DNA from: Citrobacter enshiensis
GTDB taxonomy: Bacteria; Pseudomonadota; Gammaproteobacteria; Enterobacterales; Enterobacteriaceae
Assembly: GCF_029338175.1 (NCBI RefSeq)
Contig: NZ_CP119862.1
Location: 1-64,000, forward strand
Direction: 5' to 3'
Length of the DNA: 64,000 nucleotides
The notes under the pieces are model-generated. The model saw only the letters and a list, made by a program, of their open reading frames with translations, was not told where the DNA came from and ran no database searches. Positions 1 through 11,840 of the stretch are shown here, one piece after another (the first letter of the stretch is position 1; every line of letters starts with the position of its first letter). A program made the position numbers and the translations under genes.

Positions 1-1401
1 GTGTCACTTTCGCTTTGGCAGCAATGTCTTGCCCGATTGCAGGATGAGTTACCAGCCACAGAGTTCAGTATGTGGATACGCCCGTTGCAGGCGGAACTGA
101 GCGATAACACGCTGGCTTTGTATGCGCCAAACCGTTTTGTACTCGACTGGGTAAGGGATAAATACCTCAATAACATCAATGGACTGTTGAATAATTTTTG
201 CGGCGCAGATGCCCCGCAACTGCGTTTTGAGGTGGGAACAAAACCCGTGACTCAGACGCTAAAGACGCCTGTTAATCATGTTGTTGCGCCGGCGTATGTT
301 GCGCAAGTACAGCCACAACGCGCTGCGCCTGCGGCTCGACCGGGTTGGGACAATGTACCGGCCCCGGCGGAGCCAACCTATCGCTCCAACGTCAACGTTA
401 AACATACCTTTGATAACTTCGTCGAAGGTAAATCCAACCAGCTGGCGCGCGCGGCGGCACGTCAGGTCGCGGACAACCCAGGCGGCGCCTATAACCCGTT
501 ATTCCTTTATGGCGGTACCGGTTTAGGTAAAACGCACCTGTTGCATGCAGTGGGTAACGGCATTATGGCGCGCAAGCCCAATGCAAAAGTGGTGTATATG
601 CACTCCGAGCGTTTTGTACAGGACATGGTAAAAGCCCTGCAAAACAATGCGATCGAAGAGTTTAAACGCTACTACCGCTCCGTTGACGCGTTGCTGATTG
701 ACGATATTCAATTCTTCGCCAATAAAGAACGATCCCAGGAAGAGTTTTTCCACACCTTTAACGCCTTGCTGGAAGGTAATCAGCAGATCATTTTGACGTC
801 GGATCGTTATCCAAAAGAGATCAATGGCGTTGAAGATCGTCTGAAATCCCGCTTCGGTTGGGGGTTGACGGTGGCGATCGAACCGCCGGAACTGGAAACG
901 CGCGTCGCGATCCTGATGAAAAAAGCGGACGAAAACGACATTCGTTTGCCAGGCGAAGTGGCGTTCTTTATCGCCAAGCGTCTACGCTCTAACGTACGTG
1001 AACTGGAAGGCGCGCTGAACCGGGTTATCGCCAACGCGAATTTTACCGGCCGCGCTATCACCATCGATTTTGTGCGAGAAGCGCTGCGCGATCTGCTGGC
1101 GTTGCAGGAAAAACTGGTCACCATCGACAATATTCAAAAGACGGTGGCGGAGTATTACAAAATCAAAATTGCGGATCTGCTTTCTAAGCGTCGATCTCGC
1201 TCGGTAGCGCGTCCGCGTCAGATGGCTATGGCGCTGGCAAAAGAGCTTACTAACCACAGTCTGCCGGAAATTGGCGACGCGTTTGGTGGGCGTGACCATA
1301 CTACCGTTCTTCATGCCTGCCGTAAGATTGAGCAGTTGCGTGAAGAAAGCCATGATATTAAAGAAGATTTCTCCAATTTAATCAGAACATTATCTTCGTG
1401 A
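1..1401 (+). CDS. dnaA: Chromosomal replication initiator DnaA
   Basis: DnaA binds 9-bp DnaA boxes at oriC, oligomerises with ATP and melts the origin; it also regulates transcription. The 466-residue product is full length (467 in E. coli). Seen in order: N-terminal oligomerisation/DnaB-interaction domain (about 1-85), a Pro/Ala-rich linker (about 85-130), an AAA+ core with Walker A GGTGLGKT at 171-178 and Walker [10 protein letters not shown] near 233, and the C-terminal DNA-binding domain ending with the DnaA signature [15 protein letters not shown]. Translation starts with GTG at the first base, as in E. coli. The promoter and upstream DnaA boxes lie outside the window, so autoregulation cannot be read here. 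First gene of dnaA-dnaN-recF-gyrB; dnaN begins 4 bp after the stop. Confidence 0.99.
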   Translation: MSLSLWQQCLARLQDELPATEFSMWIRPLQAELSDNTLALYAPNRFVLDWVRDKYLNNINGLLNNFCGADAPQLRFEVGTKPVTQTLKTPVNHVVAPAYVAQVQPQRAAPAARPGWDNVPAPAEPTYRSNVNVKHTFDNFVEGKSNQLARAAARQVADNPGGAYNPLFLYGGTGLGKTHLLHAVGNGIMARKPNAKVVYMHSERFVQDMVKALQNNAIEEFKRYYRSVDALLIDDIQFFANKERSQEEFFHTFNALLEGNQQIILTSDRYPKEINGVEDRLKSRFGWGLTVAIEPPELETRVAILMKKADENDIRLPGEVAFFIAKRLRSNVRELEGALNRVIANANFTGRAITIDFVREALRDLLALQEKLVTIDNIQKTVAEYYKIKIADLLSKRRSRSVARPRQMAMALAKELTNHSLPEIGDAFGGRDHTTVLHACRKIEQLREESHDIKEDFSNLIRTLSS

Positions 1402-1405
1402 CGCT

Positions 1406-2506
1406 ATGAAATTTACCGTTGAACGTGAACATTTATTAAAACCGCTTCAGCAGGTCAGCGGCCCGCTGGGTGGTCGTCCTACGCTGCCAATTCTCGGTAA
1501 TCTGTTGCTGCAGGTTGCAGACGGTACGCTTTCTCTGACCGGCACCGACCTTGAAATGGAAATGGTGGCGCGCGTTGCGTTAATTCAGCCTCATGACGCA
1601 GGCGCAACCACCGTCCCGGCGCGGAAATTCTTTGATATCTGCCGTGGTTTGCCGGAAGGGGCTGAAATTGCCGTCCAGCTGGAAGGCGATCGGATGCTGG
1701 TGCGTTCAGGCCGCAGCCGCTTCTCGCTTTCCACATTGCCTGCAACCGACTTCCCTAACCTGGATGACTGGCAGAGCGAAGTCGAATTCACGTTGCCGCA
1801 GGCGACGATGAAGCGTCTGATTGAAGCGACCCAGTTTTCCATGGCGCATCAGGACGTTCGCTATTACTTAAACGGTATGCTGTTTGAGACTGAAGGCGAA
1901 GAGCTGCGCACCGTGGCCACTGATGGTCACCGTCTGGCGGTCTGTTCCATGCCGGTCGGACAATCGCTGCCGAACCATTCGGTGATCGTGCCGCGTAAAG
2001 GCGTGATTGAACTGATGCGTATGCTCGATGGCGGCGATAACCCGCTGCGCGTGCAAATCGGCAGCAACAACATCCGTGCGCACGTCGGTGATTTTATCTT
2101 TACGTCTAAGCTGGTTGACGGCCGTTTCCCTGATTATCGCCGCGTATTGCCGAAGAATCCGGACAAACATCTGGAAGCGGGCTGCGATATTCTCAAACAG
2201 GCCTTTGCCCGTGCGGCGATCCTCTCGAACGAGAAATTCCGCGGCGTGCGTCTGTATGTGAGCGAAAACCAGCTCAAAATCACCGCCAACAACCCGGAAC
2301 AGGAAGAAGCGGAAGAGATTCTGGATGTCACTTATCTGGGCACCGAAATGGAGATCGGTTTTAACGTCAGCTATGTGCTGGATGTGCTTAATGCGCTGAA
2401 GTGCGAAAACGTGCGCATTATGCTGACCGACTCGGTTTCCAGTGTGCAAATTGAAGATGCGGCGTCTCAAAGCGCAGCCTATGTTGTTATGCCAATGCGC
2501 TTGTAG
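1406..2506 (+). CDS. dnaN: DNA polymerase III sliding clamp (beta subunit)
   Basis: The beta clamp forms a homodimeric ring that tethers polymerase III to DNA and recruits Hda, MutS, ligase and translesion polymerases. The 366-residue length equals the E. coli protein. Three repeated clamp folds are expected; the start MKFTVEREHLLKPLQQVSGPL and the end ending in VMPMRL are characteristic. It sits 4 bp after dnaA, so translational coupling is likely. In E. coli the recF start overlaps the dnaN stop; here dnaN is followed by about 144 bp before recF (see the repeat entry), which breaks that overlap. Confidence 0.99.
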   Translation: MKFTVEREHLLKPLQQVSGPLGGRPTLPILGNLLLQVADGTLSLTGTDLEMEMVARVALIQPHDAGATTVPARKFFDICRGLPEGAEIAVQLEGDRMLVRSGRSRFSLSTLPATDFPNLDDWQSEVEFTLPQATMKRLIEATQFSMAHQDVRYYLNGMLFETEGEELRTVATDGHRLAVCSMPVGQSLPNHSVIVPRKGVIELMRMLDGGDNPLRVQIGSNNIRAHVGDFIFTSKLVDGRFPDYRRVLPKNPDKHLEAGCDILKQAFARAAILSNEKFRGVRLYVSENQLKITANNPEQEEAEEILDVTYLGTEMEIGFNVSYVLDVLNALKCENVRIMLTDSVSSVQIEDAASQSAAYVVMPMRL

Positions 2507-2514
2507 TGTTGAAA

Positions 2515-2632
2515 GGGGCTGGTTTACTTGCCATTTCGCCTCCCGGCAGTGCTCAAAATGCTCACGTACTTCGTGTACGCTCCGCTTTTTGCGCGCTGGC
2601 GGCAGACGAACTGCCTGCGACACCCACGCCCC
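2515..2632. repeat. Palindromic intergenic insertion between dnaN and recF
   Basis: In E. coli and relatives dnaN and recF overlap or abut; here 144 bp separates them. The insert is bounded by GGGGC (2515-2519) and GCCCC (2628-2632) and contains a short hairpin CGTAC-ttcgt-GTACG (about 2563-2577) plus GGCA/TGCC arms. The reverse strand of the hairpin region (GGAGCGTAC...GTACGTGA) resembles the ERIC core, but the rest does not match ERIC, so the family is not named. It is most simply a MITE-like non-coding repeat inserted exactly at the dnaN/recF junction. Confidence 0.6.
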
Positions 2633-2650
2633 TGGAAAACGTACTGAAAT

Positions 2651-3724
2651 ATGTCACTGACGCGATTACTCATCAAAGATTTCCGCAATATCGAAAACGC
2701 GGATCTCGCTTTATCTCCCGGCTTTAATTTTCTGGTGGGCGCGAACGGCAGCGGCAAAACCAGTGTGCTGGAAGCCATCTATACACTCGGCCATGGCCGG
2801 GCGTTTCGCAGTTTGCAGATTGGCCGCGTGATTCGCCACGAGCAGGAATCGTTTGTTCTTCATGGTCGTTTGCAGGGTGAAGAGCGCGAGACCTCCATCG
2901 GCCTGACCAAAGACAAGCAGGGTGACAGTAAAGTCCGCATTGACGGCACTGACGGCCACAAGGTCGCTGAACTGGCGCACCTGATGCCGATGCAGTTGAT
3001 TACGCCAGAGGGGTTTACTTTACTCAATGGCGGCCCCAAATACAGAAGAGCGTTCCTGGACTGGGGATGCTTTCATAATGAGACCGGATTCTTCACCGCC
3101 TGGAGCAATCTCAAGCGTTTGCTTAAACAACGCAATGCGGCGTTGCGCCAGGTGAGTCGATATGAACAACTGCGTCCGTGGGATAAAGAGCTGATCCCGC
3201 TGGCGGAACAAATCAGCACCTGGCGCGCGGAGTACAGCGCCGGTATCGCTGCCGATATGGCGGATACCTGTCAGCAATTTTTACCCGAATTTTCTCTCTC
3301 TTTCTCTTTTCAGCGAGGCTGGGAAAAAGAGACGGATTATGCCGAGGTGCTGGAGCGGGGCTTTGAACGCGACCGCATGTTGACCTATACCGCGCACGGG
3401 CCGCATAAAGCGGACTTCCGCATTCGCGCCGACGGTGCGCCGGTTGAAGATACCTTATCGCGTGGGCAGCTAAAGCTGCTGATGTGCGCCTTACGTCTGG
3501 CGCAAGGGGAGTTTCTGACCCGTGAAAGCGGGCGGCGCTGCCTCTACCTGATAGATGATTTTGCCTCTGAACTTGATGATGCGCGTCGTGGGCTGCTGGC
3601 CAGCCGCTTAAAAGCGACGCAATCTCAGGTCTTTGTCAGCGCAATCAGCGCTGAACACGTTCTTGACATGTCGGACAAAAATTCGAAGATGTTCACCGTG
3701 GAAAAGGGTAAAATAACGGATTAA
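2651..3724 (+). CDS. recF: DNA replication and repair protein RecF
   Basis: RecF is an SMC-like ATPase that, with RecO and RecR, loads RecA onto gapped DNA at stalled forks. The 357-residue length equals E. coli RecF. Walker A GANGSGKT lies at about 30-37, and the signature/Walker B region LSRGQLKLL...[12 protein letters not shown] is in the C-terminal third. The start ([11 protein letters not shown]) matches the family. The upstream sequence lacks a clear Shine-Dalgarno; in E. coli recF depends on coupling to dnaN, which the insertion here removes. gyrB follows 28 bp downstream. Confidence 0.98.
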   Translation: MSLTRLLIKDFRNIENADLALSPGFNFLVGANGSGKTSVLEAIYTLGHGRAFRSLQIGRVIRHEQESFVLHGRLQGEERETSIGLTKDKQGDSKVRIDGTDGHKVAELAHLMPMQLITPEGFTLLNGGPKYRRAFLDWGCFHNETGFFTAWSNLKRLLKQRNAALRQVSRYEQLRPWDKELIPLAEQISTWRAEYSAGIAADMADTCQQFLPEFSLSFSFQRGWEKETDYAEVLERGFERDRMLTYTAHGPHKADFRIRADGAPVEDTLSRGQLKLLMCALRLAQGEFLTRESGRRCLYLIDDFASELDDARRGLLASRLKATQSQVFVSAISAEHVLDMSDKNSKMFTVEKGKITD

Positions 3725-3734
3725 CCCAAGATAA

Positions 3735-6167
<2,433 letters not shown>

Positions 6168-6181
6168 TTACGTTTCAAATA

Positions 6182-6214
6182 AAAATCCCTGCTATAAAGG
6201 CAGGGATTTTTTTT
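6182..6214 (+). terminator. Intrinsic terminator after gyrB
   Basis: Hairpin AAATCCCTGC-tataaag-GCAGGGATTT followed by a run of T. It ends the dnaA-gyrB operon and also faces the convergent cupin gene. Confidence 0.9.
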
Positions 6215-6235
6215 GCGCTCAGGTCGCTACGCGCA

Positions 6236-6568
6236 TTACTTTTTCGGCGGTAAAAAATCTTCCCGAATTGGTGTAAAAATATCCAACAATTTCCCTGCCT
6301 TCAAACAAACGCAACCATGCATAATATGAGGGCGTTTATACAATGTATCTCCCTGCGTCACTACCTGTGTCTCCTCTCCGATAGTAAATTCAAACTCACC
6401 GGCAAGCACATAAGTAAGCTGTTCATGGGGATGACTGTGCAACGGCCCAATAGCGCCTTCATCGAATTCCACTTCTACAGCCATCAGGGAACCATTATGG
6501 GCAAGGAGTTGCCGGGAAACGCCTTCTCCTACGTTGTCCTTCACCGTATTACTGTGTAACACGAACAT
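6236..6568 (-). CDS. KdgF-like cupin protein
   Basis: A 110-residue single-domain cupin resembling KdgF, the enzyme that linearises 4,5-unsaturated uronates from pectin or alginate to ketonised forms. The metal site is visible as H44, H46, H48, Q50 in HSHPHEQ and a distal H84 in IMHGC. Conserved strands GVSRQLLAHNGSLMAVEV and LLDIFTPIREDFL are close to what I recall of KdgF. No pectinase, KdgM porin or kdu gene can be recognised nearby, so the substrate is uncertain and the gene looks like an orphan. It is convergent with gyrB and lies in the slot where E. coli carries yidB, so it is accessory relative to E. coli. Confidence 0.7.
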   Translation of the reverse strand: MFVLHSNTVKDNVGEGVSRQLLAHNGSLMAVEVEFDEGAIGPLHSHPHEQLTYVLAGEFEFTIGEETQVVTQGDTLYKRPHIMHGCVCLKAGKLLDIFTPIREDFLPPKK

Positions 6569-7390
6569 TGAGTTTCCTCTCTCAGTATTGGTTATGCTAA
6601 AGGCATTAAATGAGCGGCAAAATCATTATGCGATACCGCCTATCGCATGGGTAAAGGGGAAGACAGAGACAATCCAGGAACACTGCTCACTCGATAGCCC
6701 TAATGTTTTCATCATCACAGGCGCAGCAGCACCGAGTGTACTTCTTGCCAGAGAGTTGGTAATGGTGCCCAACATACAAGGACGATGATATACCATCGCA
6801 GATTTTTAATTTTCATTGTTGGTCTTATATATACATCTGATGATTTTAAGACGCAGCAGACTTAAAAAATGAAACGATGTTTTGTATGCATAAGACTAAA
6901 ATTTAATGTGAATTTCTGTGAGGAAATTCACATTTGCATGAAGCAAGAAAATGCGCAGGATATCTTGTGTATTGAAAAGTGAATAAATCGCACCGCTTTT
7001 ACCATATTTTTCATCTGGTTGTATTTTTTAATGAAGAAGATTAATAATCAAATTTTAAAAATGGTGAAATGTATATAATTTTAATAAATGTAACACGCCA
7101 AAATATAGATAATTAATATTAAATTCCATGAGGGGGGCCGTGTTAATGGTTTTTCTAGATTAACGCTAAATGTTTTATTATCTGAAAATAGGTATGGTTG
7201 GTGGTCTAACATTTATTATAGAAATAATTCGGAGAGTCATGTGCAGTGGCAATGGCTAAACCAGCCAATTAAAGCTGTAGGCGTAGACGGCAATGAGGAT
7301 TGTTTTGCTGTTATTCAGCCCCTTTTCGTTGCTGTTTTTTGAGCGGAATCGCGTTAGCATGAGGACGGACTCATTTAATCCGGGGAACTC
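6569..7390. other. Gene-less AT-rich interval between the cupin gene and yidA
   Basis: No convincing gene in about 820 bp. A 64-codon stretch (6593-6787, plus strand) and a start-less open stretch of about 75 codons (about 7110-7340, plus strand) have no family I recognise; either could be a decayed gene. The section around 6800-7200 is markedly AT-rich compared with its neighbours. The last ~60 bp carries the yidA promoter and a GGGGAA ribosome-binding site. E. coli has yidB here. Confidence 0.5.
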
Positions 7391-8203
7391 ATGGCTATCA
7401 AACTCATTGCTATCGATATGGATGGCACACTTCTGCTGCCCGATCACACCATTTCACCTGCGGTCAAAACGGCAATTGCGGCTGCGCGTGCCCGAGGCGT
7501 TAACGTGGTGTTGACGACTGGCCGACCGTTTGCGGGCGTCCACAGCTATCTGAAAGAGCTTCACATGGAACAGCCCGGCGATTACTGCATAACCTATAAC
7601 GGTGCGCTGGTGCAGAAAGCGAGCGATGGCAGTACCGTTGCGCAAACGGCGTTGAGCTATGACGACTATCGTTATCTTGAGCAACTCTCCCGTGACGTCG
7701 GTTCCCACTTTCATGCGCTGGATCGCAACACGCTGTATACCGCTAACCGCGATATCAGCTATTACACGGTCCATGAATCTTTTGTCGCGACCATCCCTCT
7801 GGTGTTCTGTGAAGCGGAGAAAATGGATCCGGCAACGCAGTTCCTGAAAGTGATGATGATTGATGAACCCGCCATCCTCGATAAAGCGATTGCCCGCATT
7901 CCGGCAGACGTAAAAGAGAAATACACCGTGCTGAAAAGTGCGCCGTACTTCCTCGAAATTCTGGATAAACGCGTAAATAAAGGCACGGGTGTGAAATCGC
8001 TGGCCGATGCTCTGGGTATTAAACACGATGAGATAATGGCCATTGGCGATCAGGAAAACGACATTGCGATGATCGAATTCGCCGGCATGGGCGTGGCGAT
8101 GGATAACGCGATTTCGTCGGTAAAAGAGGTGGCTAACTTCGTCACCAAATCCAACCTGGACGATGGCGTGGCGTACGCTATTGAGAAGTTTGTGCTGAAT
8201 TAA
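7391..8203 (+). CDS. yidA: Sugar phosphatase YidA (HAD superfamily)
   Basis: YidA is a cytosolic, Mg-dependent HAD-IIB (Cof-type) phosphatase acting on small phosphorylated sugars such as erythrose 4-phosphate and alpha-glucose 1-phosphate. The 270-residue length equals E. coli. Motif I DMDGTLL has the nucleophile D9 and D11; motif II is LTTGRP; the Lys of motif III lies in the DKRVNKGTGVKSLADALG region; motif IV is GDQENDIAMIEFAG. A GGGGAA Shine-Dalgarno precedes ATG. It is monocistronic and convergent with cbrA. Confidence 0.97.
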   Translation: MAIKLIAIDMDGTLLLPDHTISPAVKTAIAAARARGVNVVLTTGRPFAGVHSYLKELHMEQPGDYCITYNGALVQKASDGSTVAQTALSYDDYRYLEQLSRDVGSHFHALDRNTLYTANRDISYYTVHESFVATIPLVFCEAEKMDPATQFLKVMMIDEPAILDKAIARIPADVKEKYTVLKSAPYFLEILDKRVNKGTGVKSLADALGIKHDEIMAIGDQENDIAMIEFAGMGVAMDNAISSVKEVANFVTKSNLDDGVAYAIEKFVLN

Positions 8204-8253
8204 TCATTCATTGCCTGATGGCACAGCTATCCTCCGGCAAAAAACGCTTCCTG

Positions 8254-8274
8254 ACCCGCATCTGCTGCGGGTTT
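8254..8274 (+). terminator. Short hairpin after yidA
   Basis: ACCCGCA-tctgc-TGCGGGT followed by three T; probably a weak or bidirectional terminator between convergent yidA and cbrA. Confidence 0.55.
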
Positions 8275-8278
8275 AGGT

Positions 8279-9373
8279 CTATATCTCCGCTGCTGTATTG
8301 CCTGTCTGCTGATCCTGATTCTGTGGGATATGTGCGACGCCGCTTTGCATAATCCATTTTCTGGTTAATGCCGAGGTTAACATTCGGCTTTTGATAATCT
8401 TACCGTAGAGCTTCATTCGCAGTGTTCGGGTGGCGCTTCGATAGGCGTCATTCAGATTCTCGGTATCCCGCATAAAGACGGATTTCAGGATCTCCGCGCT
8501 GTCCAGCGCGTAGCTGATTCCCTCCAGCGAACTGGCGCTGATAAATCCTGCCGCTTCACCAATCAAAAACGCATTGTCTTTTCCGCAGACAAAATCTGCC
8601 CAACGCGAGGGGAACAGCACCGTGCATTTTTCGCTTTTTAGCGGTTGGCCAAACTGAAAATGGAAAGCTTCCATCTTTGCTTTCAGCGCGTTAAAGCGCG
8701 CCTGACCGTCTTTCATCGGGTAGGCGCCGCCAAAGATAAAATAACCGTCTTTGCTGATACTCCATGAGTAGCAGTCCGTGGCGTCGTTATCAAAAATGCA
8801 GGCGTAAAATGGCTCAGGGTGTTTTTCAGCGAACCATTGCTGAAGCGCGACGTATTTACGGATCTGATGCTCAGGATACAGATGGCGGCGAACCAGTGAA
8901 TTTGCCCCGTCGGCGCCAACCAGATAGCGGGCGGTAATGTGTTGCTCCCAGCCGTCGGCGCGAAAAATCACGTGCCACGTGTCGCCTTCTTGCCAGATTT
9001 TCCGGCACAGACTGTCGTGGTAAACCGCGACCTCATCAGGGATGAGTGATTTCATCCATAAATCAAATGCGTGGCGGTTGATATTGATGTAACTGCGTTG
9101 ATAGTTACGCGTCAGTGCGGCTGCCACATCCACTGTTTTAACGCTGAAAATCTGCGGGTTGGCGATCACATCGACCGGTAAGGTAATGCCATCGCGAATA
9201 AATGAACGCTGGGCATCCGGAGCCAGCAGGCCGCCGCAGGGTTTGGTGAAACCTTCCGTTCCGCACTGGCGCTTTTTATCCAGCGCAATGACACGCATCT
9301 TTCCACTCAAATGCCGCGCCAGCGCCGATCCTGCCGGGCCTAAACCGATAATTGCCACGTCAAAGTGTTCCAT
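8279..9373 (-). CDS. cbrA: FAD-dependent oxidoreductase CbrA
   Basis: CbrA (formerly YidS) is a geranylgeranyl-reductase-like flavoprotein whose expression is induced by CreBC and which gives tolerance to colicin M; its substrate is not known. The 364-residue product has an N-terminal Rossmann motif [13 protein letters not shown] (about 8-20), a second FAD motif VGADGANS near 150-160, and [11 protein letters not shown] near 275. It is about 10 residues longer than E. coli CbrA, with a divergent C-terminal tail. The promoter region carries a CreB box (separate entry). It is divergent from yidR. Confidence 0.93.
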   Translation of the reverse strand: MEHFDVAIIGLGPAGSALARHLSGKMRVIALDKKRQCGTEGFTKPCGGLLAPDAQRSFIRDGITLPVDVIANPQIFSVKTVDVAAALTRNYQRSYININRHAFDLWMKSLIPDEVAVYHDSLCRKIWQEGDTWHVIFRADGWEQHITARYLVGADGANSLVRRHLYPEHQIRKYVALQQWFAEKHPEPFYACIFDNDATDCYSWSISKDGYFIFGGAYPMKDGQARFNALKAKMEAFHFQFGQPLKSEKCTVLFPSRWADFVCGKDNAFLIGEAAGFISASSLEGISYALDSAEILKSVFMRDTENLNDAYRSATRTLRMKLYGKIIKSRMLTSALTRKWIMQSGVAHIPQNQDQQTGNTAAEI

Positions 9374-9420
9374 CTTTTTTACCCGCCGTCATTGAGATGG
9401 AGGCATGCTAAAACCTGAAA

Positions 9421-9436
9421 GTGAAGCCCTTGTGAA
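9421..9436 (-). promoter_or_regulatory. CreB binding site (cre tag) upstream of cbrA
   Basis: On the minus strand the sequence reads TTCACAAGGGCTTCAC, an exact match to the known cre-tag consensus TTCAC-N6-TTCAC. It lies about 50 bp upstream of the cbrA start, where CreB activates cbrA in E. coli. It also sits about 40 bp before the divergent yidR start. Confidence 0.88.
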
Positions 9437-9475
9437 GTATGATGGCCGGAATTGTCTCGCATCAGGGTTTATGCA

Positions 9476-10702
9476 ATGAAACAAATCACCTTTGCGCCAC
9501 GTCATCACCAGCTTACCAATATCAATACCTGGACTCCGGATAGCCAGTGGCTGGTGTTCGATGTACGCCCGTCGGGAGCCTCTTTTACCGGGGAAACCAT
9601 CGAGCGGGTAAACGTTGAAACCGGGGCCGTCGAGGTGATTTATCGCGCCACGCAAGGGGCGCATGTGGGTGTGGTGACCGTTCATCCGCAAGAGAATAAA
9701 TATGTGTTTATTCATGGGCCTGAGAATCCAGATTCCGCATGGCACTACGATTTTCACCATCGTCGGGGGGTCATTGCGCATCAGGGGAGAGTTGCTAACC
9801 TGGACGCGATGGATATCACCGCCCCATACACGCCCGGCGCGCTGCGCGGTGGTAGCCATGTGCATGTCTTCAGCCCGAACGGCGAGTTCGTCAGCTTCAC
9901 CTATAACGATCACGTCCTGCATGAGCGAGACCCGGCGCAGGATCTGCGCAACGTCGGTGTCGCGGCGCCATGGGGACCGGTCACGGTGTCGGGTCAGAAT
10001 CCCCGTGAATACAGCGGTAGCCACTGGTGTGTGCTGGTCAGTCAAACGACACCCACCCCGAGCCCTGGCAGCGATGAGATTACTCGTGCCTACGAAGAGG
10101 GCTGGGTCGGGGATCATGCGCTGGCCTTTATCGGCGATACGTTGTCGGTGAAAGGCGAAAAGGTGCCGGAGCTGTTTCTCGTCGACCTGCCGCGTGAAGA
10201 AAGCGACTGGAAACAGGCGGGAGAGACGCCTCTGGCAGGAACAGAATCATTGATGCCCGCACCGCCAGTCGGCGTGACCCAGCGTCGTCTGACGTTTACT
10301 CAGGGGCGCGCTTATCCCGGACTGGTGAATGCGCCGCGTCACTGGGTGCGCAGCAATCCGCAGGCCACGGAGATTGCATTTTTGATGCGTGACGAGCACG
10401 GTGTTGTTCAGCTCTGGCTGATTGCTGCGCAGGGGGGAGAGCCGCGTCAGCTTACCCATCATGCAACGGATATTCAGTCGGCGTTTAACTGGCATCCGTC
10501 GGGAAAATGGTTGGGGTATGTGCTGGAGAACAGAATTGCCTGCTGCGACGCGCACAGCGGAGATGTATGCTTCCTGACGTCGGAGCATGGTAATCCGCCT
10601 TCTGCGGATGCCGTTGTTTTCTCACCGGATGGGCGGCAAATTGCGTGGATGGAAGACGTACAGGGTTTCCGTCAGCTGTGGGTGACGGAAACCGGGCGTT
10701 AA
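9476..10702 (+). CDS. yidR: YidR, beta-propeller protein of unknown function (DUF3748)
   Basis: A 408-residue protein closely resembling E. coli YidR. It has TolB/WD40-like repeats, for example DSQWLVFDVRPSG, NPQATEIAFLMRDEHGVVQLW and FSPDGRQIAWMED, suggesting a beta-propeller. No signal peptide is seen, so it is probably cytosolic. I chose ATG at 9476 (MKQITFAPRHH) because it matches the family start; an in-frame codon 24 bp upstream only extends into non-conserved sequence. Function unknown. It converges on yidQ, whose stop is 1 bp away. Confidence 0.9.
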   Translation: MKQITFAPRHHQLTNINTWTPDSQWLVFDVRPSGASFTGETIERVNVETGAVEVIYRATQGAHVGVVTVHPQENKYVFIHGPENPDSAWHYDFHHRRGVIAHQGRVANLDAMDITAPYTPGALRGGSHVHVFSPNGEFVSFTYNDHVLHERDPAQDLRNVGVAAPWGPVTVSGQNPREYSGSHWCVLVSQTTPTPSPGSDEITRAYEEGWVGDHALAFIGDTLSVKGEKVPELFLVDLPREESDWKQAGETPLAGTESLMPAPPVGVTQRRLTFTQGRAYPGLVNAPRHWVRSNPQATEIAFLMRDEHGVVQLWLIAAQGGEPRQLTHHATDIQSAFNWHPSGKWLGYVLENRIACCDAHSGDVCFLTSEHGNPPSADAVVFSPDGRQIAWMEDVQGFRQLWVTETGR

Positions 10703-10703
10703 A

Positions 10704-11036
10704 TCAGGGCGTGGACATTTCTGCCGGGGGGATAACGGAGTTCGTTATCTGCGTTCTCTCCTCGCTTCTTTCGACGCGGGATCTGACAGAGTTATCTTTG
10801 CGGAAGAGATCCCATGGCAGGAGTAAGGTGTCCATCACGGCGGTGAACGGCATGTCGAGTATTGCCAGAGACTTTGTACCCCAGTTTGTATCACTCTCAC
10901 TGATCATCGTAGCGCTGGCGCGTGTGCCAGGATAAGTCCCTTCCTTGCCGCCAGTATGTGACATTACGCTTGAGCAACCACCCAGTAAAACCATTCCGCC
11001 GCACATCACCAGCGGTAACAACACATTTTTTATCAT
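10704..11036 (-). CDS. yidQ: YidQ, DUF1375 outer-membrane lipoprotein
   Basis: A 110-residue lipoprotein of unknown function. It has a signal peptide MIKNVLLPLVMCGGMVLL followed by lipobox LGGC with the lipidated Cys at 21 and Ser at +2, predicting sorting to the outer membrane by Lol. The mature part contains the conserved DUF1375 block YPGTRASATMI...LAILDMPFTAVMDTLLLPWDL. It converges on yidR and is divergent from ibpA, with a ~300 bp region between that holds the ibpA promoter and leader. Confidence 0.9.
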   Translation of the reverse strand: MIKNVLLPLVMCGGMVLLGGCSSVMSHTGGKEGTYPGTRASATMISESDTNWGTKSLAILDMPFTAVMDTLLLPWDLFRKDNSVRSRVERSEERTQITNSVIPPAEMSTP

Positions 11037-11208
11037 GATTCATTCATCTGTTGATCAACGGTGTTTGCATGCTGAGTTATAGCGTTCCATTGCCTGGAAT
11101 AATACCCTCAGCATGTCGCACTGTGGTGCTTATCGCACTTTAACGATCCGTGCTTCCCCCCAGTCTATGCCATAGACAGCAAACTGCAAAAAAAGTCCTC
11201 TTTAAGCG

Positions 11209-11234
11209 CTTGAAAAGTTCGTATCAGGACCCAT
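11209..11234 (+). promoter_or_regulatory. Sigma-32 heat-shock promoter of ibpAB
   Basis: CTTGAAA (-35, 11209-11215) and CCCAT (-10, 11230-11234) separated by 14 bp match the heat-shock consensus CTTGAAA / CCCCATNT. It sits about 107 bp upstream of ibpA, leaving a long leader for the thermometer. Confidence 0.88.
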
Positions 11235-11315
11235 TTTTAAGTCAAGGACAAACGAAGAGCATGCCTGAGGGGTGTTCTGTCCGCCTGGCCTGTCCATGAT
11301 GGAAGGTCTCATATT

Positions 11316-11332
11316 CTCGCTGATTTCAGGAG
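11316..11332 (+). promoter_or_regulatory. ROSE-type RNA thermometer hairpin at the ibpA ribosome-binding site
   Basis: CTC-G-CTG pairs with CAGGAG around a 4-nt loop, trapping the Shine-Dalgarno AGGAG and leaving one G bulged opposite it; this is the hallmark of ROSE elements, known to control ibpA translation in E. coli and Salmonella. The hairpin ends 9 nt before the start codon. Pairing was checked by eye only. Confidence 0.8.
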
Positions 11333-11341
11333 CTATTGATT

Positions 11342-11755
11342 ATGCGTAATTTTGATTTATCCCCGCTGTACCGTTCCGCTATTGGGTTTGACCGTTTGTT
11401 TAACCTGCTTGAAAACAACCAGAGCCAGAGTAATGGCGGCTACCCTCCGTATAACGTTGAGCTGGTGGATGAAAACCATTACCGCATTGCGATTGCCGTG
11501 GCGGGGTTTGCGGAAAGCGAGCTGGAAATTACTGCCCAGGATAATCTGCTGGTGGTGAAAGGTGCTCATGCTGATGAGCAAAAAGAACGTACTTACCTTT
11601 ATCAGGGCATTGCCGAGCGCAACTTTGAACGCAAGTTCCAGTTAGCGGAGAACATTCATGTTCGTGGCGCAAACCTGGTGAACGGTCTGCTGTATATCGA
11701 ACTTGAGCGTGTGATTCCGGAAGCGAATAAACCACGCCGTATCGAAATCAATTAA
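11342..11755 (+). CDS. ibpA: Small heat-shock chaperone IbpA
   Basis: IbpA binds aggregating proteins with IbpB and holds them for DnaK/ClpB rescue. It has 137 residues as in E. coli. The central alpha-crystallin domain runs from about 37 to 125 ([23 protein letters not shown] ... [14 protein letters not shown]), with the C-terminal I-x-I-type motif RIEIN. Start ATG at 11342 ([20 protein letters not shown]) agrees with the family and the AGGAG site 9 nt upstream. First gene of ibpAB, under a sigma-32 promoter and ROSE thermometer. Confidence 0.98.
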   Translation: MRNFDLSPLYRSAIGFDRLFNLLENNQSQSNGGYPPYNVELVDENHYRIAIAVAGFAESELEITAQDNLLVVKGAHADEQKERTYLYQGIAERNFERKFQLAENIHVRGANLVNGLLYIELERVIPEANKPRRIEIN

Positions 11756-11840
11756 TTCTGTCGGGCCGCGTTGCGCGGCCTGTTATCCCCATGCTCGCCG
11801 TCAGGGAGCATATGCAAATCTGCGGATTTGCAGGTACTGC

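Noticed and set aside
2506-2727. 73-codon frame starting at the dnaN stop
   Set aside because: It consists of the repeat insertion plus an alternate frame of recF; no family recognised. Kept only as a point for translation coupling.
8213-8243. Possible REP element after yidA (TTGCCTGATGGC...CCGGCAA)
   Set aside because: The arms pair poorly and the REP consensus is only half matched; too weak to call.
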